A DNA stretch of 64,000 nucleotides from positions 124,001 through 188,000 of the forward strand of contig NZ_FNDR01000003.1 of NCBI RefSeq assembly GCF_900099805.1, read 5' to 3'. Positions 36,009 through 45,205 of the stretch are shown here, one piece after another. Numbering within the stretch: the first letter of the stretch is position 1; every line of letters begins with the position of its first letter. Under the pieces are notes generated by a model that worked only from the letters and a program-made list of their open reading frames with translations, did no database searches and was not told the DNA's origin. The translations under genes and the position numbers were made by a program. The stretch comes from Variovorax sp. OV700 (GTDB lineage: Bacteria; Pseudomonadota; Gammaproteobacteria; Burkholderiales; Burkholderiaceae_C).

Positions 36009-37042
36009 CACTTGCGCAGCACGCCGTTGAGTTCGGCTGCCGGAGGCAGCAGTGCAGCGGTCCACACGGCGTCGGGGCTCACGCGTGTCTTGGTGTTGAA
36101 AGCGTCCGACACCTGCGAGGCCATCAGCGACATGCGGCCTGCGTTCACCGCACCGAAGCCTTCGCTGCGCGCATCCGCGCTGTTGATCACGGTGTCGATG
36201 GCCAGCTGCAGGCGGCGGGTTTCGAGCTTGCTGTCGATGATGCCGTCGCGCGCCTTCACCGATTCGATGGCCACCGCCGGGTTGGCGATGACTTCCTTCG
36301 CGCCCTTGGCAAAGGCCGAGAGGAATTTCTTCACCGCCTCGGGGTTCTCCTTGATGAGCTTGGGCGACGCGATGATCACGTTGCCGTAGAGCTTCACGCC
36401 GTAGTCGGGGTAGGGCAGCACGACGATGTCGGCAGCCTTGGCGCCGCGCGCCTCCAGGTTCAGGAGCGAGGTGAAGGTGAAGCCGGTGATCGCGTCGATG
36501 TCGCCGCGGATCAGCATGGTTTCGCGCAGCGTCGGGTCCATGGCGGTCCAGTTCACGGCGCCGATGCTGTTGGCCTTGGCGAAGATCGGGAACGCGCGGC
36601 GGCCCGCGTCGAACACCGGGGCGCCGAGCTTCTTGCCGGCCAGGTCGGCCGGCTTGGTGATGCCGCTCTTCTTGAGCGCCATGACCGAGGCCGGCGTGTT
36701 GTTGTAGACCATCATCACCGCGACCGGCTTGTTCGGGCTGTCCGGGTTGTTGGCGTGGAATTCCATCAGCGCCGCCAGGTCGGCAAAGCCCATGTCGTAG
36801 GCGCCCGAGGCTACGCGCGTGACCGTGCCGCCCGAGCCGTTGCCCGCGTCGATGGTCACGTCGAGGCCCGCGGCCTTGAAGTACCCCTTGGCGGCGGGGT
36901 GCAGGAAAAGCGCGGCCGGTCCTTCGAAGCGCCAGTCGAGCTGGAACTTGATCGGCGTCGTGGTCTGCGCAAAGGCCGGGGAAAGGCCGAAGCTGAGGGC
37001 CGAGGCCGCGAGGAAGGACTGGAGAAGTTGGCGCTTGTTCAT
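36008..37042 (-). CDS. NMT1/THI5-type ABC transporter substrate-binding protein
   Basis: A 344-residue receptor with a signal peptide (MNKRQLLQSFLAASALSFGLSPAFAQ). The family pattern is PIKFQLDWRFEGPAALFLHPAAKGYFKAAGLDVTID, GAYDMGFADLAALMEFHANN and LIRGDIDAITGFTF. It is strikingly parallel to the receptor at 23302-24336 over the first 90 residues. First gene of a receptor-ATPase-permease-deaminase operon, so the ligand is probably an amino-heterocycle such as a pyrimidine or purine derivative; this is inference from the deaminase. Confidence 0.92.
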   Translation of the reverse strand: MNKRQLLQSFLAASALSFGLSPAFAQTTTPIKFQLDWRFEGPAALFLHPAAKGYFKAAGLDVTIDAGNGSGGTVTRVASGAYDMGFADLAALMEFHANNPDSPNKPVAVMMVYNNTPASVMALKKSGITKPADLAGKKLGAPVFDAGRRAFPIFAKANSIGAVNWTAMDPTLRETMLIRGDIDAITGFTFTSLLNLEARGAKAADIVVLPYPDYGVKLYGNVIIASPKLIKENPEAVKKFLSAFAKGAKEVIANPAVAIESVKARDGIIDSKLETRRLQLAIDTVINSADARSEGFGAVNAGRMSLMASQVSDAFNTKTRVSPDAVWTAALLPPAAELNGVLRK

Positions 37043-37060
37043 GCGGGATCCGTGAAAGGT

Positions 37061-37076
37061 GAATGCTTCTGCATTC
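37061..37076. promoter_or_regulatory. Hairpin motif GAATGC-TTCT-GCATTC upstream of the receptor gene
   Basis: A perfect 6-bp inverted repeat with a 4-base loop lies about 18 bases before the receptor start at 37042. Read on either strand its core (TGAATGCTTCT) resembles TGAACGCTTCT in block B of the inverted duplication at 24389-24630, upstream of the paralogous receptor and in the same orientation relative to the gene. It could be a shared operator or leader element. Confidence 0.4.
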
Positions 37077-37140
37077 AAGCAAAAACGGTGCCCGCACGCG
37101 ATTGGTGCGAACCCTTCCGCCGGCCCCGCGCCTAGCGGGC

Positions 37141-38142
37141 TCAGAGTGCCGCGCCAATCTTGCGCAGCTCGGCGATCTGCGGCGCCTTGGGCAGCCAGAT
37201 CTTGTCGAATTCCGCAATGATCGGCGCGGGGTTGTAGCCGGCGTCGCTCTTGATGGTGATGCCGCTGGCCTTGAACTTGTCGACCAGTCCGAGCTCGGTG
37301 GTCACGATGTCCTTGATTTGCGCGTCGAGCGACTGCTTCACCAGGTCGGTGATGAGCGCCTTGTCCTTGCCGTCCAGCGTTTGCCAGATGCGGCCCGACA
37401 CCAGCGGCGCAAAAGGCATGAACAGCGCGTTCATCGGCAGCATCGTCTTGGCCACGCGGTCGAAGCGCTGGTTCCACGAGAACTCGATGTCCGCTTCGAG
37501 CCCGTCGACCTGGCCGTTGGACATGGCGTCGAAAACGCCCGGGGTCGGAATGGGCGTTGGGGCGGCGCCCAGCAGCTGGTAGAAGTCGCGGTACACCGGC
37601 GTCGGGTTGATGCGCAGCTTCATGCCCTTGAGGTCGGTGGGCGTCGAGATGGGCTTGGTCGCAAACACCACACGCATGCCCGTGATGCCCCAGCCCAGCC
37701 CGATGGTGCCGGTCTCGCGCGGCAGCACGTCGAGCAGTTTGAGCGCGGCGGGCGTGCGCACCAGCGAGGCCACGTTGGTGGTCGAGCGCACGAGGTACGG
37801 TGCGTTGATGGCCGCCACGCTGGAAACGCGCGAGCCGAGTTCGGCGGCCTGGATCCAGCCCATGTCCAGCGCGCCGGACTGCAGCTGCTGCATCATGGCC
37901 GACTCGTTGCCCAACTGGCCCGAATGGAACACGGTGGCGCTCAGGCGCCCGTCGGTCGCCTTCTTCAGCGCCTCGCCGAAGCCCAGCGCGGCGCGGTTCC
38001 ATGAGTGGCCGGCCGGCGTGATGAGGCCGAGGCGGAATTCCTTGGCGGCCGCGGCGCGCGACACGCCGGTGAAGAGAGCGGACGACGCGGCGGCGGTTCC
38101 GGCGGCGGCCTGGACGACGAATTTGCGGCGGGAAAGGGACAT
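37141..38142 (-). CDS. dctP: TRAP transporter solute receptor (DctP family)
   Basis: A 333-residue periplasmic receptor with a twin-arginine-type signal (MSLSRRKFVVQAAAGTAAASSALFTG). Typical TRAP features: LGLITPAGHSWNRAALGFGEALKKATDGRLSATVFHSGQLGNESAMMQQLQSGALDMGW and the substrate-arginine region LKGMKLRINPTPVYRDFYQLLGAAPTPIP. It is the last gene of the lyase-dctQ-dctM-dctP operon. Ligand is a small organic acid, unidentified. Confidence 0.92.
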   Translation of the reverse strand: MSLSRRKFVVQAAAGTAAASSALFTGVSRAAAAKEFRLGLITPAGHSWNRAALGFGEALKKATDGRLSATVFHSGQLGNESAMMQQLQSGALDMGWIQAAELGSRVSSVAAINAPYLVRSTTNVASLVRTPAALKLLDVLPRETGTIGLGWGITGMRVVFATKPISTPTDLKGMKLRINPTPVYRDFYQLLGAAPTPIPTPGVFDAMSNGQVDGLEADIEFSWNQRFDRVAKTMLPMNALFMPFAPLVSGRIWQTLDGKDKALITDLVKQSLDAQIKDIVTTELGLVDKFKASGITIKSDAGYNPAPIIAEFDKIWLPKAPQIAELRKIGAAL

Positions 38143-38194
38143 GCGAGGCTCCGGTTGAGTGAAGGGAAGGAGGGGAAAAGAAGAAAGGCGGGAC

Positions 38195-39460
38195 TTACTT
38201 GATGAGCGCGAGCGACAGGCTCGGGAACAGCGACAGCAGCACCAGCGCCGCGCAGCAGATGAGGAAGAACGGCAAGGTGACGATGAACATCTTTCCGGGC
38301 TTGGCGCCGGTCACGGCGGAAGCCACGAAGAAGCTCAGGCCCACGGGCGGCGTCATCAGCCCCAGCACGAGGTTGATCACCACCACCACGCCGAAGTGGC
38401 GCGGGTCGATGCCGTAGATCTCGGTGGCAATGGGCAGCAGGATGGGCACCGTCATGATCAGACCCGGAATGCCGTCGATCACCGTTCCGATCACCAGCAG
38501 AATCAGGTTCACCAGCAGCAGGAACGCGATCGGGTCTTTCGCCACGGTCTGGATCCACGTGGCCGTGGCCTGCGGCACCTTGCCGTAGATCAGGAGCCAC
38601 GAGAACACGGCGGCCGCAGCCACCAGGAACAGCACCACCGCCGAGTAGATCGCCGACTTCAGCAGGATCTGCGGAATCATCCCGAAGCGGAATTCCTTCG
38701 TGACGTAGCGGCCCACTAGCACCGCGGCCACCGCGCCCACCGCCGCCGACTCGGTCGGATTGGCGATGCCACCCAGGATCGAGCCGACGATGACGATGGG
38801 AATCAAGAGCGTGGGGCAGGCCGTGAGCATCGTGTGCAGGCGTTGTTTGATCGTGCGTTTCTCGGTGCGCGGGTAGTTGTAGATCAGGCCCATGCACGCA
38901 ATCACGATGAAGAACAGCACCGTGAGAATCACGCCCGGAATGATGCCGGCAATGAGCATGTCGCCCACCGCCACCTGCGCGAGCACGCTGTACACCACGA
39001 ACATCACAGAGGGCGGAATGATCGGCCCCAGCATGCCGCCGTACACCGTGATGCCGGCCGCGAAGGTCTTGTCGTAGCCCTGCTTCTCCATCTCCGGGAC
39101 CATGATCTGGCTCATGATCGCCACTTGCGCGGTGGCCGATCCGATGATCGACGACACCAGCATGTTGGCCAGGATGTTCACGTAGGCAAGGCCGCCCTTC
39201 ACCGAGCCGATGAAGGCCAGCGCGAGGTCGACCAGCCGCTTCGTGATGCCGCCGCCGTTCATGATTTCGCCGATCAGGATGAACAGCGGAATCGCGATGA
39301 GGCTGTAGCTGTCGACGCCGCCGAACATCTGCACCGGAAACGACTGGAACAGCACCGTGTCGCCCGAGTCGAGGATGTAGACGATGCCCGCAAGGCACAG
39401 GCAGGCGCCGATCGGCACGCCCACCAGCATGATCAATAGAAAGAATGCGGAAGTCAGCAT
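38195..39460 (-). CDS. dctM: TRAP transporter large permease (DctM family)
   Basis: A 421-residue membrane protein with about 12 membrane segments. DctM signatures are ILIGEIMNGGGITKRLVDLALAFIGSVKGGLAYVNILANMLVSSIIGSATAQVAIMSQIMVPEMEKQGYD (read in pieces at residues 50-130) and GLMTPPVGLSFFVA near the C-terminus. It forms the Na+-coupled channel of the TRAP transporter with DctQ. It starts 1 base after the dctQ stop. Confidence 0.94.
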   Translation of the reverse strand: MLTSAFFLLIMLVGVPIGACLCLAGIVYILDSGDTVLFQSFPVQMFGGVDSYSLIAIPLFILIGEIMNGGGITKRLVDLALAFIGSVKGGLAYVNILANMLVSSIIGSATAQVAIMSQIMVPEMEKQGYDKTFAAGITVYGGMLGPIIPPSVMFVVYSVLAQVAVGDMLIAGIIPGVILTVLFFIVIACMGLIYNYPRTEKRTIKQRLHTMLTACPTLLIPIVIVGSILGGIANPTESAAVGAVAAVLVGRYVTKEFRFGMIPQILLKSAIYSAVVLFLVAAAAVFSWLLIYGKVPQATATWIQTVAKDPIAFLLLVNLILLVIGTVIDGIPGLIMTVPILLPIATEIYGIDPRHFGVVVVINLVLGLMTPPVGLSFFVASAVTGAKPGKMFIVTLPFFLICCAALVLLSLFPSLSLALIK

Positions 39461-39461
39461 G

Positions 39462-40076
39462 TCAATTCACCGCGTCTGCGTTGGTCACGTGGAACTCGGC
39501 GTGCGTGCGCCGGGGCTGCAGGCCGAGGTCTTCGACGAGGTTGGCCAGCGCATGCAGGCTGAGCGTGGCCGAGAAGATCGGCAGGATCAGCTGGATGGCC
39601 CAGACTGGCCAGTTCAGCGTCTGGGTGCGCTCGGTATAGAGAAAGTTGAAGGATTCGGCCGCGTACTCCTTGGCATCGAAGCCCCAGCGCACGATGCCCA
39701 CCGGGTCCATGTAGAGCCAGCACATCGCCAGCAGCGCAAGCCCCAGCAGCAGCACGCCGCCAGAGGCACTGGCCTTGGCGATGCGCACGGCTTTTTCGCC
39801 GAGTTTGTCGGTGAGCAGCGTCACCGCAAAGTCGAGCCGCAGCCGCGTCATCGCGGAGGCGCCGATGAAGGTGAGCCAGACCACGCAGTACACCGAGGCC
39901 TCGTCGACCCAGTAGAGCGGAAAGCCGCCGTAGCGCGTGACCACGTTCAGCAGCACCAGCACGATGAGCAGGCCCATCAGGCCCGAGAGGAGTCGGCGCT
40001 CGCAGGCGAGGACGAAGTCCGACGCGTCGAGCACCCGGCGGGAGAGGCCCCCGCGTTCCAAGGCGTGTTCTTCCAT
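39462..40076 (-). CDS. dctQ: TRAP transporter small permease (DctQ family)
   Basis: A 204-residue protein with four membrane segments (LLSGLMGLLIVLVLLNVVTRY, EASVYCVVWLTFIGASAMTR, GVLLLGLALLAMCWLYM and VWAIQLILPIFSATLSL). The WVDEAS...FIGASAMTR stretch is typical of DctQ. It pairs with the dctM product. Located 21 bases after the lyase gene on the same strand. Confidence 0.92.
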   Translation of the reverse strand: MEEHALERGGLSRRVLDASDFVLACERRLLSGLMGLLIVLVLLNVVTRYGGFPLYWVDEASVYCVVWLTFIGASAMTRLRLDFAVTLLTDKLGEKAVRIAKASASGGVLLLGLALLAMCWLYMDPVGIVRWGFDAKEYAAESFNFLYTERTQTLNWPVWAIQLILPIFSATLSLHALANLVEDLGLQPRRTHAEFHVTNADAVN

Positions 40077-40097
40077 GGTGAGAAGGGAGCCGCGCCT

Positions 40098-41012
40098 TCA
40101 GGCAACCGACTGATACTGCACAGGCCGCGTCGCCAGCGCCTTCTTCACGATCGCCTCCACCGCCGCGCGCTCCTCGCCGATGAGCGGCAGCCGCGGACGG
40201 CGCATGTGCTCCGTGCCCACGCCCACCAGCGCGTCGATCAGCTTCAGGTTCTGCACCAGCTTGTTCGAGACATCCAGGTGCAGCATCGGTGTCATCCACT
40301 GGTACAGCGCCAGCGCCTCGGCAAACTGGCCGGCCTTCATCAGGTCATACAGCGCCACCGTCTCGCGCGGGAACGCGCAGCCCACCCCGGCCAAGAGACC
40401 ATCCGCGCCCAGCGCCAGGCCCTCATAGGCCAGGTCGTCCACCCCCAGGAACAGCTGGTAGCGGGTCCCCACCGTGTTGCGCAGGTCCGTGATGCGGCGG
40501 ATGTCGCCCGTGCTCTCCTTGATCGCCGCGATCCACTCGCAGTCCGCCAGTTCGACCATGTGCTCGGGCTTCAGATCCACGCGGTAGGCCACCGGGTTGT
40601 TGTAGACCATGACCGGCTTCTGAGCCGCGTTGGCAATGGTGCGCACATTCAGCATCGCCTCGCGCGCATCGGCCACGTAGATCACCGAAGGCATCACCAT
40701 GAAGCCCGCCACCCCCAGCTTGTTGGCCCCGTCCACATAGCGCAGCGCTTTGCGGGTGCTGGTTTCCGACACATTCGCCAGCACCGGGATGCGGCCGTCG
40801 GCCGCTTCCAGCGCGATCTGGGCCACCTGCAGTTTTTCTTCGAGCGAAAGCGTGCTGGCCTCGCCCAGCGAGCCGCAGGTCACCAGGCCATGGATGCCGT
40901 TGCGGATCTGGAAGTCGATGTGCCGCGCGGTGCCTTCGGCATCGATGCTTTCGTCGGCGTGGAACTTGGTGGTGATGGCGGGGAAGATGCCTTGCCAGCG
41001 GGGATGGGTCAT
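40098..41012 (-). CDS. DapA/NanA family class I lyase of the TRAP operon
   Basis: A 304-residue TIM-barrel lyase. The Schiff-base lysine is in WIAAIKESTGD, the tyrosine in MVYNNPVAYR, and the GSLGEASTLSLEEK motif corresponds to the pyruvate carboxylate-binding loop. Family members cleave or dehydrate 2-oxo acids (dihydrodipicolinate synthase, N-acetylneuraminate lyase, KDG aldolase, pyrroline-4-hydroxy-2-carboxylate deaminase). As first gene of a TRAP transporter operon it is catabolic, not lysine biosynthetic. The exact substrate is unknown. Confidence 0.9.
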   Translation of the reverse strand: MTHPRWQGIFPAITTKFHADESIDAEGTARHIDFQIRNGIHGLVTCGSLGEASTLSLEEKLQVAQIALEAADGRIPVLANVSETSTRKALRYVDGANKLGVAGFMVMPSVIYVADAREAMLNVRTIANAAQKPVMVYNNPVAYRVDLKPEHMVELADCEWIAAIKESTGDIRRITDLRNTVGTRYQLFLGVDDLAYEGLALGADGLLAGVGCAFPRETVALYDLMKAGQFAEALALYQWMTPMLHLDVSNKLVQNLKLIDALVGVGTEHMRRPRLPLIGEERAAVEAIVKKALATRPVQYQSVA

Positions 41013-41084
41013 GGGTTGCTTCTGGAATCGGAGAGGGTGGATGGAGAGCCCAAAGGGGCCGTTGCTTCGGTAAATATATTAATA

Positions 41085-41120
41085 AGATATTTAAAATATC
41101 TGCTCAGGGTATTAGCAGAT
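41085..41120. promoter_or_regulatory. Two AT-rich palindromes upstream of the lyase-TRAP operon
   Basis: AGATATTT-A-AAATATCT is a perfect 17-base palindrome at 41085-41101. Partly overlapping it, ATCTGCT-N9-AGCAGAT spans 41098-41120. Both lie 73-108 bases upstream of the lyase start in the most AT-rich stretch of the neighbourhood (41070-41120). They look like operator sites for the operon; no local regulator gene is adjacent. Confidence 0.55.
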
Positions 41121-41255
41121 TGCATGCCAGCCCAAAAAATGATGGGCAGGCGAAAAACGGCTTCAGCGGCGGCTGCGGCGCTCCCGGCGCGCCCTTCTGG
41201 CGCGTGCGGGCGCCGCATCGAGGCACGGCGTGCACCTGATCGGCCCGCAATGAAA

Positions 41256-41285
41256 AACGCCCCGCTGCGTGCGCAGCGGGGCGTT
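41256..41285 (-). terminator. Strong intrinsic terminator of the malic enzyme gene
   Basis: A 14-bp perfect stem (AACGCCCCGCTGCG with its complement) and a 2-base gap, starting 28 bases after the malic enzyme stop. Reading on the minus strand, the stem is followed directly by a run of T (TTTTT including the stem end, then CATTGC). This is a textbook Rho-independent terminator. Confidence 0.85.
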
Positions 41286-41313
41286 CGGACGAAGAGAAGA
41301 AAGCGGGGAGCGC

Positions 41314-43617
41314 CTACTTCAGCGCCGTGGTCGCGTTAGCCACAGCCAGCGCCGTCATGTTGACCACGCGCCGCACCGTCGACGACGGCGTGAGCACGTG
41401 CGCCGAGCCCGCGGCGCCCAACAGGATGGGGCCGACCGTGATGCCGTTGGCACCGGTCATCTTCAGCACGTTATAGAGGATGTGGGCCGAGTCGAGGTTC
41501 GGGCACACCAGCAGGTTGGCCTCGCCAGTGAGGGTGCTTTCGGGCAGCGCGGTGCGGCGCACTTCTTCCGACAGCGCCGCATCGCCGTGCATCTCGCCGT
41601 CGCATTCGATGTCGGGTGCCAGCTGCGCGAACAGGTCGCGCGCGAGCCGCATCTTGCGCGCCGAGCCGCGGTTCGAGGTGCCGTAGTTCGAGTGCGAGAG
41701 AAAAGCCACCTTGGGCGGCAGCCCGAAGCGGCGCACCTCTTCGGCCGCCATCAGCGCAATGCTCGCCAGCAGCTCGGCGCTCGGGTCTTCGTTCACGTTG
41801 GTGTCGGTGATGAAGACCGTGCGCTTCTCGAGCGTGAGCGCGTTCAGCGTGGCAAAGCCCGGCGCGCCGCGCTTCAGGCCGATGAGGTTGCGGATGTGCT
41901 CCAGGTGCACGTCGAAGCGCCCGACCAGGCCGCAGATCATGGCGTCGGCATCGCCCAGGTGCATCATCAGCGCCGCAATGGTGGTGTTGGAGCGGCGCAC
42001 CATGGTCTTGGCGGCCTCGGGCGTCACGCCGCGGCGGCCCATGAGCTTGTGGAAGCTCTCCCAGTAGATGCGAAAGCGCGGATCGTCCTCGGGGTTGACG
42101 ATCTCGAAGTCGGTGCCCGCGCGGATGTGCAGCCCGGCCTTCTGGATGCGTGCCTCGATCACCGCGGGGCGTCCCACCAGGATGGGCTGGGCCAGGCCTT
42201 CGTCGATGGCCCATTGCGCGGCGCGCAGCACGCGCTCGTCCTCGCCCTCGGCGTAGGCCACGCGCTTGGATGCGGCGATCTTGGCGGCGCCGAATACCGG
42301 CCGCATGAACATGCTGGTCTGGTAGACGAAGCGCGTCAGGTGCTGGCGGTAGGCATCCATGTCCTCGATGGGCCGTGCGGCCACGCCGGAGGCGGCGGCG
42401 GCCTTGGCCACGGCCGGCGCGATGCGCAGGATGAGCCGCGAATCGAAGGGCTTCGGAATGATGTAGTCGGGCCCGAAGGAGAGTTCCTGGCCCGCATAGG
42501 CCGTGGCCACCTCTTCGCTGATGTCGGCCTTGGTGAGCTCGGCGATCTCGCGCACGCAGGCCAGCTTCATTTCTTCCGTGATCTTGCTGGCGCCGCAGTC
42601 GAGCGCGCCGCGGAAGATGTACGGGAAGCACAGCACATTGTTGACCTGGTTCGGGTAGTCCGAGCGGCCGGTGGCAATGATGCAGTCGGGCCGCACGGCC
42701 TTGGCGAGCTCGGGGCGGATTTCGGGCTCAGGGTTGGCCAGCGCCAGGATGATCGGCTGGCCGGCCATGGTCTTCACCATGTCGGCACTCATCACGCCGG
42801 GCGCGGAGCAGCCCAGGAACACATCGGCGTCCTTGACCACGTCGGCCAGGGTGCGGGCGCCGGTGTCTTTCTGGGCGTAGCGCGCCTTGGATTCGTCGAA
42901 GCCGCCCGCGCGGCCCATGTAGATCAGGCCCTTGGAGTCGCAGGCGTAGATGTTGGCGGGCTTGACGCCCAGGCCCACCATCACGTCCAGGCAGGCAATG
43001 GCGGCCGCGCCGGCGCCCGAGACGGCGACTTTCACCTCTTCGATCTTCTTGCCGACCAGTTCCAGGCCGTTGATGAGCGCCGCGGCCGAGATGATGGCCG
43101 TGCCGTGCTGGTCATCGTGGAAGACCGGGATGTTCATGCGCTCGCGCAGCTTCTTCTCGATGTAGAAGCACTCGGGCGCCTTGATGTCCTCGAGGTTGAT
43201 GCCGCCCAGCGTGGGCTCCAGCGCCGCGATGATGTCGACCAGCTTGTCGGGGTCGTTTTCGGCCAGTTCGATGTCGAACACGTCGATGCCGGCGAATTTC
43301 TTGAACAGGCAGCCCTTGCCTTCCATCACCGGCTTGGCGGCCAGCGGGCCGATGTTGCCCAGGCCCAGCACAGCCGTGCCGTTGGTGACCACGCCCACTA
43401 GGTTGCCACGCGCGGTGAAGTCGGCCGCCAGCGACGGATCGGCCGCGATGTCCAGGCAGGGGTAGGCCACGCCCGGCGAATAGGCCAGCGACAGGTCGCG
43501 CTGGTTCAGCAAGGGCTTGGTCGGCGTGATCGAGATCTTGCCCCTGACGGGCGAGCGGTGGTATTCGCGCGCTGCTTCGCGAAGAGCTTCTTCTGCGGGC
43601 GAGAGAGGTGCAGCCAT
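41314..43617 (-). CDS. maeB: NADP-dependent malic enzyme with phosphotransacetylase-like C-terminal domain
   Basis: A 767-residue fusion typical of bacterial MaeB. The N-terminal malic enzyme part has [47 protein letters not shown] and [16 protein letters not shown]; the C-terminal third (from about residue 430) is a phosphotransacetylase-like domain ([30 protein letters not shown]) that is regulatory in this family. It converts malate to pyruvate and CO2 with NADPH formation. The gene has a strong terminator and its own promoter region. Confidence 0.95.
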   Translation of the reverse strand: MAAPLSPAEEALREAAREYHRSPVRGKISITPTKPLLNQRDLSLAYSPGVAYPCLDIAADPSLAADFTARGNLVGVVTNGTAVLGLGNIGPLAAKPVMEGKGCLFKKFAGIDVFDIELAENDPDKLVDIIAALEPTLGGINLEDIKAPECFYIEKKLRERMNIPVFHDDQHGTAIISAAALINGLELVGKKIEEVKVAVSGAGAAAIACLDVMVGLGVKPANIYACDSKGLIYMGRAGGFDESKARYAQKDTGARTLADVVKDADVFLGCSAPGVMSADMVKTMAGQPIILALANPEPEIRPELAKAVRPDCIIATGRSDYPNQVNNVLCFPYIFRGALDCGASKITEEMKLACVREIAELTKADISEEVATAYAGQELSFGPDYIIPKPFDSRLILRIAPAVAKAAAASGVAARPIEDMDAYRQHLTRFVYQTSMFMRPVFGAAKIAASKRVAYAEGEDERVLRAAQWAIDEGLAQPILVGRPAVIEARIQKAGLHIRAGTDFEIVNPEDDPRFRIYWESFHKLMGRRGVTPEAAKTMVRRSNTTIAALMMHLGDADAMICGLVGRFDVHLEHIRNLIGLKRGAPGFATLNALTLEKRTVFITDTNVNEDPSAELLASIALMAAEEVRRFGLPPKVAFLSHSNYGTSNRGSARKMRLARDLFAQLAPDIECDGEMHGDAALSEEVRRTALPESTLTGEANLLVCPNLDSAHILYNVLKMTGANGITVGPILLGAAGSAHVLTPSSTVRRVVNMTALAVANATTALK

Positions 43618-43858
43618 GAAAAGTCTCCTTGTTTCTGACGGGCAATGAGGCTACCGCAAAAGCGGGGCCTGTTCAGAGAGGGGGAATGCCGAAAACGCCT
43701 GAATCCATAGCCAATTCGGTAGGGGGCGCCGGTTCGCTAAACTCCGAAAGTGTTAGCCAACGTCAACTTAGGTTGCACGAGGCAATGCAACGCCGTGCAG
43801 CCCAAGCGCCCGGCCATCGTCAACCAAGACACACACAAAGACAACGGAGGGGCAGCGC

Positions 43859-45196
43859 ATGACACCCGGAGCTTTCACCACCACCGACCCCGACGTCGTG
43901 GTCATCGGCGGCGGGCCTTCGGGCTCGACCGTGGCCGCGCTGCTTGCGGACAAGGGCCACGACGTGGTGCTGATCGAGAAGGCGCAGCACCCGCGCTTTC
44001 ACATCGGCGAGTCGCTGCTGCCCATGAACATGCCGCTGTTCGACCGGCTGGGCGTCCGCGCCGAGGTCGAGGCCATCGGCCTGCGCAAGCACGGTGCGGA
44101 GTTCGTCTCGCCCTGGCACGACCACAGCAGCCACTTTCACTTCGCCGAGGCGATGGACAAGAGCTTTCCGTATGCCGTGCACGTGCGCCGCTCGGAATTC
44201 GACGAACTGCTGTTCCGCCATGCCGGCAAGCGCGGCGCGCGAACTTTCGAGGGGCAGCGGGTCACCGGCGTCGACATGGACGCCGGCAAGGGCAGCCCCG
44301 ACAACCGTCTGCTGGTCAAGGTGAAGGCCGACGACGGCACCGAAACCAGCTGGCGCCCGCGCTTCGTGATCGACGCGAGCGGGCGCGACACGCTGCTGTC
44401 GAACCAGTTCGACGCCAAGCAGCGCAACCGCAAGCATGCGAGCGCGGCGCTCTATGGCCACTTTGCCAATGCCCAGCGCAGGCCCGGCCGCTTCGAGGGC
44501 AACATCACGCTGTTCTGGTTCGACCACGGCTGGTTCTGGTACATCCCGCTGAAGGACGGTACCGTGAGCGTCGGCGCGGTGGCATCGCCCGCCTATTTCA
44601 AGCGCCGCAAAGGCTCGCTCGAAGAGTTCCTGATGGAAACCATTGCGCTCGCGCCCAAGCTGGCCGAGCGCCTGAAGAACGCCACGCTGATGGAAGGCGC
44701 CACCTCCACCGGCAATTACGCCTACGACAGCAAGTTCTGCCGCGGCGACCGCTTCATGATGGTGGGCGACGCCTACGCCTTCGTCGACCCGATGTTTTCC
44801 TCAGGCGTGTACCTGGCGATGAACAGCGGCTTCGAGGCCGCCACCGCGGCCGACCACTGGCTGAAGGGCGAGGCGAAGGAGGCCGAACGCGCTTTCCGGC
44901 ATTACGAGAAGGTGATGAAGCACGGACCAAAGATGTTCTCGTGGTTCATCTACCGCATCACCTCGCCGGCCATCCGCCGGCTGTTCATGGCGCCGCGCAA
45001 CATCTGGCGCATGCAGGAGGCGCTCTTGTCCATCCTGGCGGGCGACCTGTTCCGCAACACGCCCATCGGCCCGCGCTTCTGGGGCTTCAAGGTGACCTAC
45101 TACGCCTCGTGCCTCGGCATCCTGCCGCAGGCCGTGAAGACCTGGGCATGGCGCCGCCGCAACCTCAAGGAATCGCTCGAGGCCGCGAAGACCTGA
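43859..45196 (+). CDS. Flavin-dependent halogenase-like FAD monooxygenase
   Basis: A 445-residue flavoprotein. The FAD motif GGGPSGSTVA starts at residue 17, followed by HPRFHIGESLLP. It has features shared with flavin-dependent halogenases: K77 in LRKHGAEF at the position expected for the catalytic lysine, the WxWxIP signature (GWFWYIPL, W225-P230) and FVDPMFSSGVYLA. Related non-halogenating FAD-dependent oxidoreductases can also carry these, so halogenation is not proven. GGAGG lies upstream of the ATG. It has no biosynthetic neighbours; it is convergent with glxR. Confidence 0.82.
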   Translation: MTPGAFTTTDPDVVVIGGGPSGSTVAALLADKGHDVVLIEKAQHPRFHIGESLLPMNMPLFDRLGVRAEVEAIGLRKHGAEFVSPWHDHSSHFHFAEAMDKSFPYAVHVRRSEFDELLFRHAGKRGARTFEGQRVTGVDMDAGKGSPDNRLLVKVKADDGTETSWRPRFVIDASGRDTLLSNQFDAKQRNRKHASAALYGHFANAQRRPGRFEGNITLFWFDHGWFWYIPLKDGTVSVGAVASPAYFKRRKGSLEEFLMETIALAPKLAERLKNATLMEGATSTGNYAYDSKFCRGDRFMMVGDAYAFVDPMFSSGVYLAMNSGFEAATAADHWLKGEAKEAERAFRHYEKVMKHGPKMFSWFIYRITSPAIRRLFMAPRNIWRMQEALLSILAGDLFRNTPIGPRFWGFKVTYYASCLGILPQAVKTWAWRRRNLKESLEAAKT

Positions 45197-45205
45197 GCCG
45201 CAGGC

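Noticed and set aside
39384-41339. 651-codon plus-strand frame across dctQ and the lyase gene
   Set aside because: Antisense to two clearly recognised genes, with His/Arg/Gln-rich composition typical of shadows.
41269-43401. 710-codon plus-strand frame opposite malic enzyme
   Set aside because: Antisense shadow; malic enzyme and its terminator occupy the minus strand.
43772-43791. Inverted repeat GTTGCA-N8-TGCAAC upstream of the halogenase-like gene
   Set aside because: Short arms with moderate spacing; no regulator nearby and could occur by chance.
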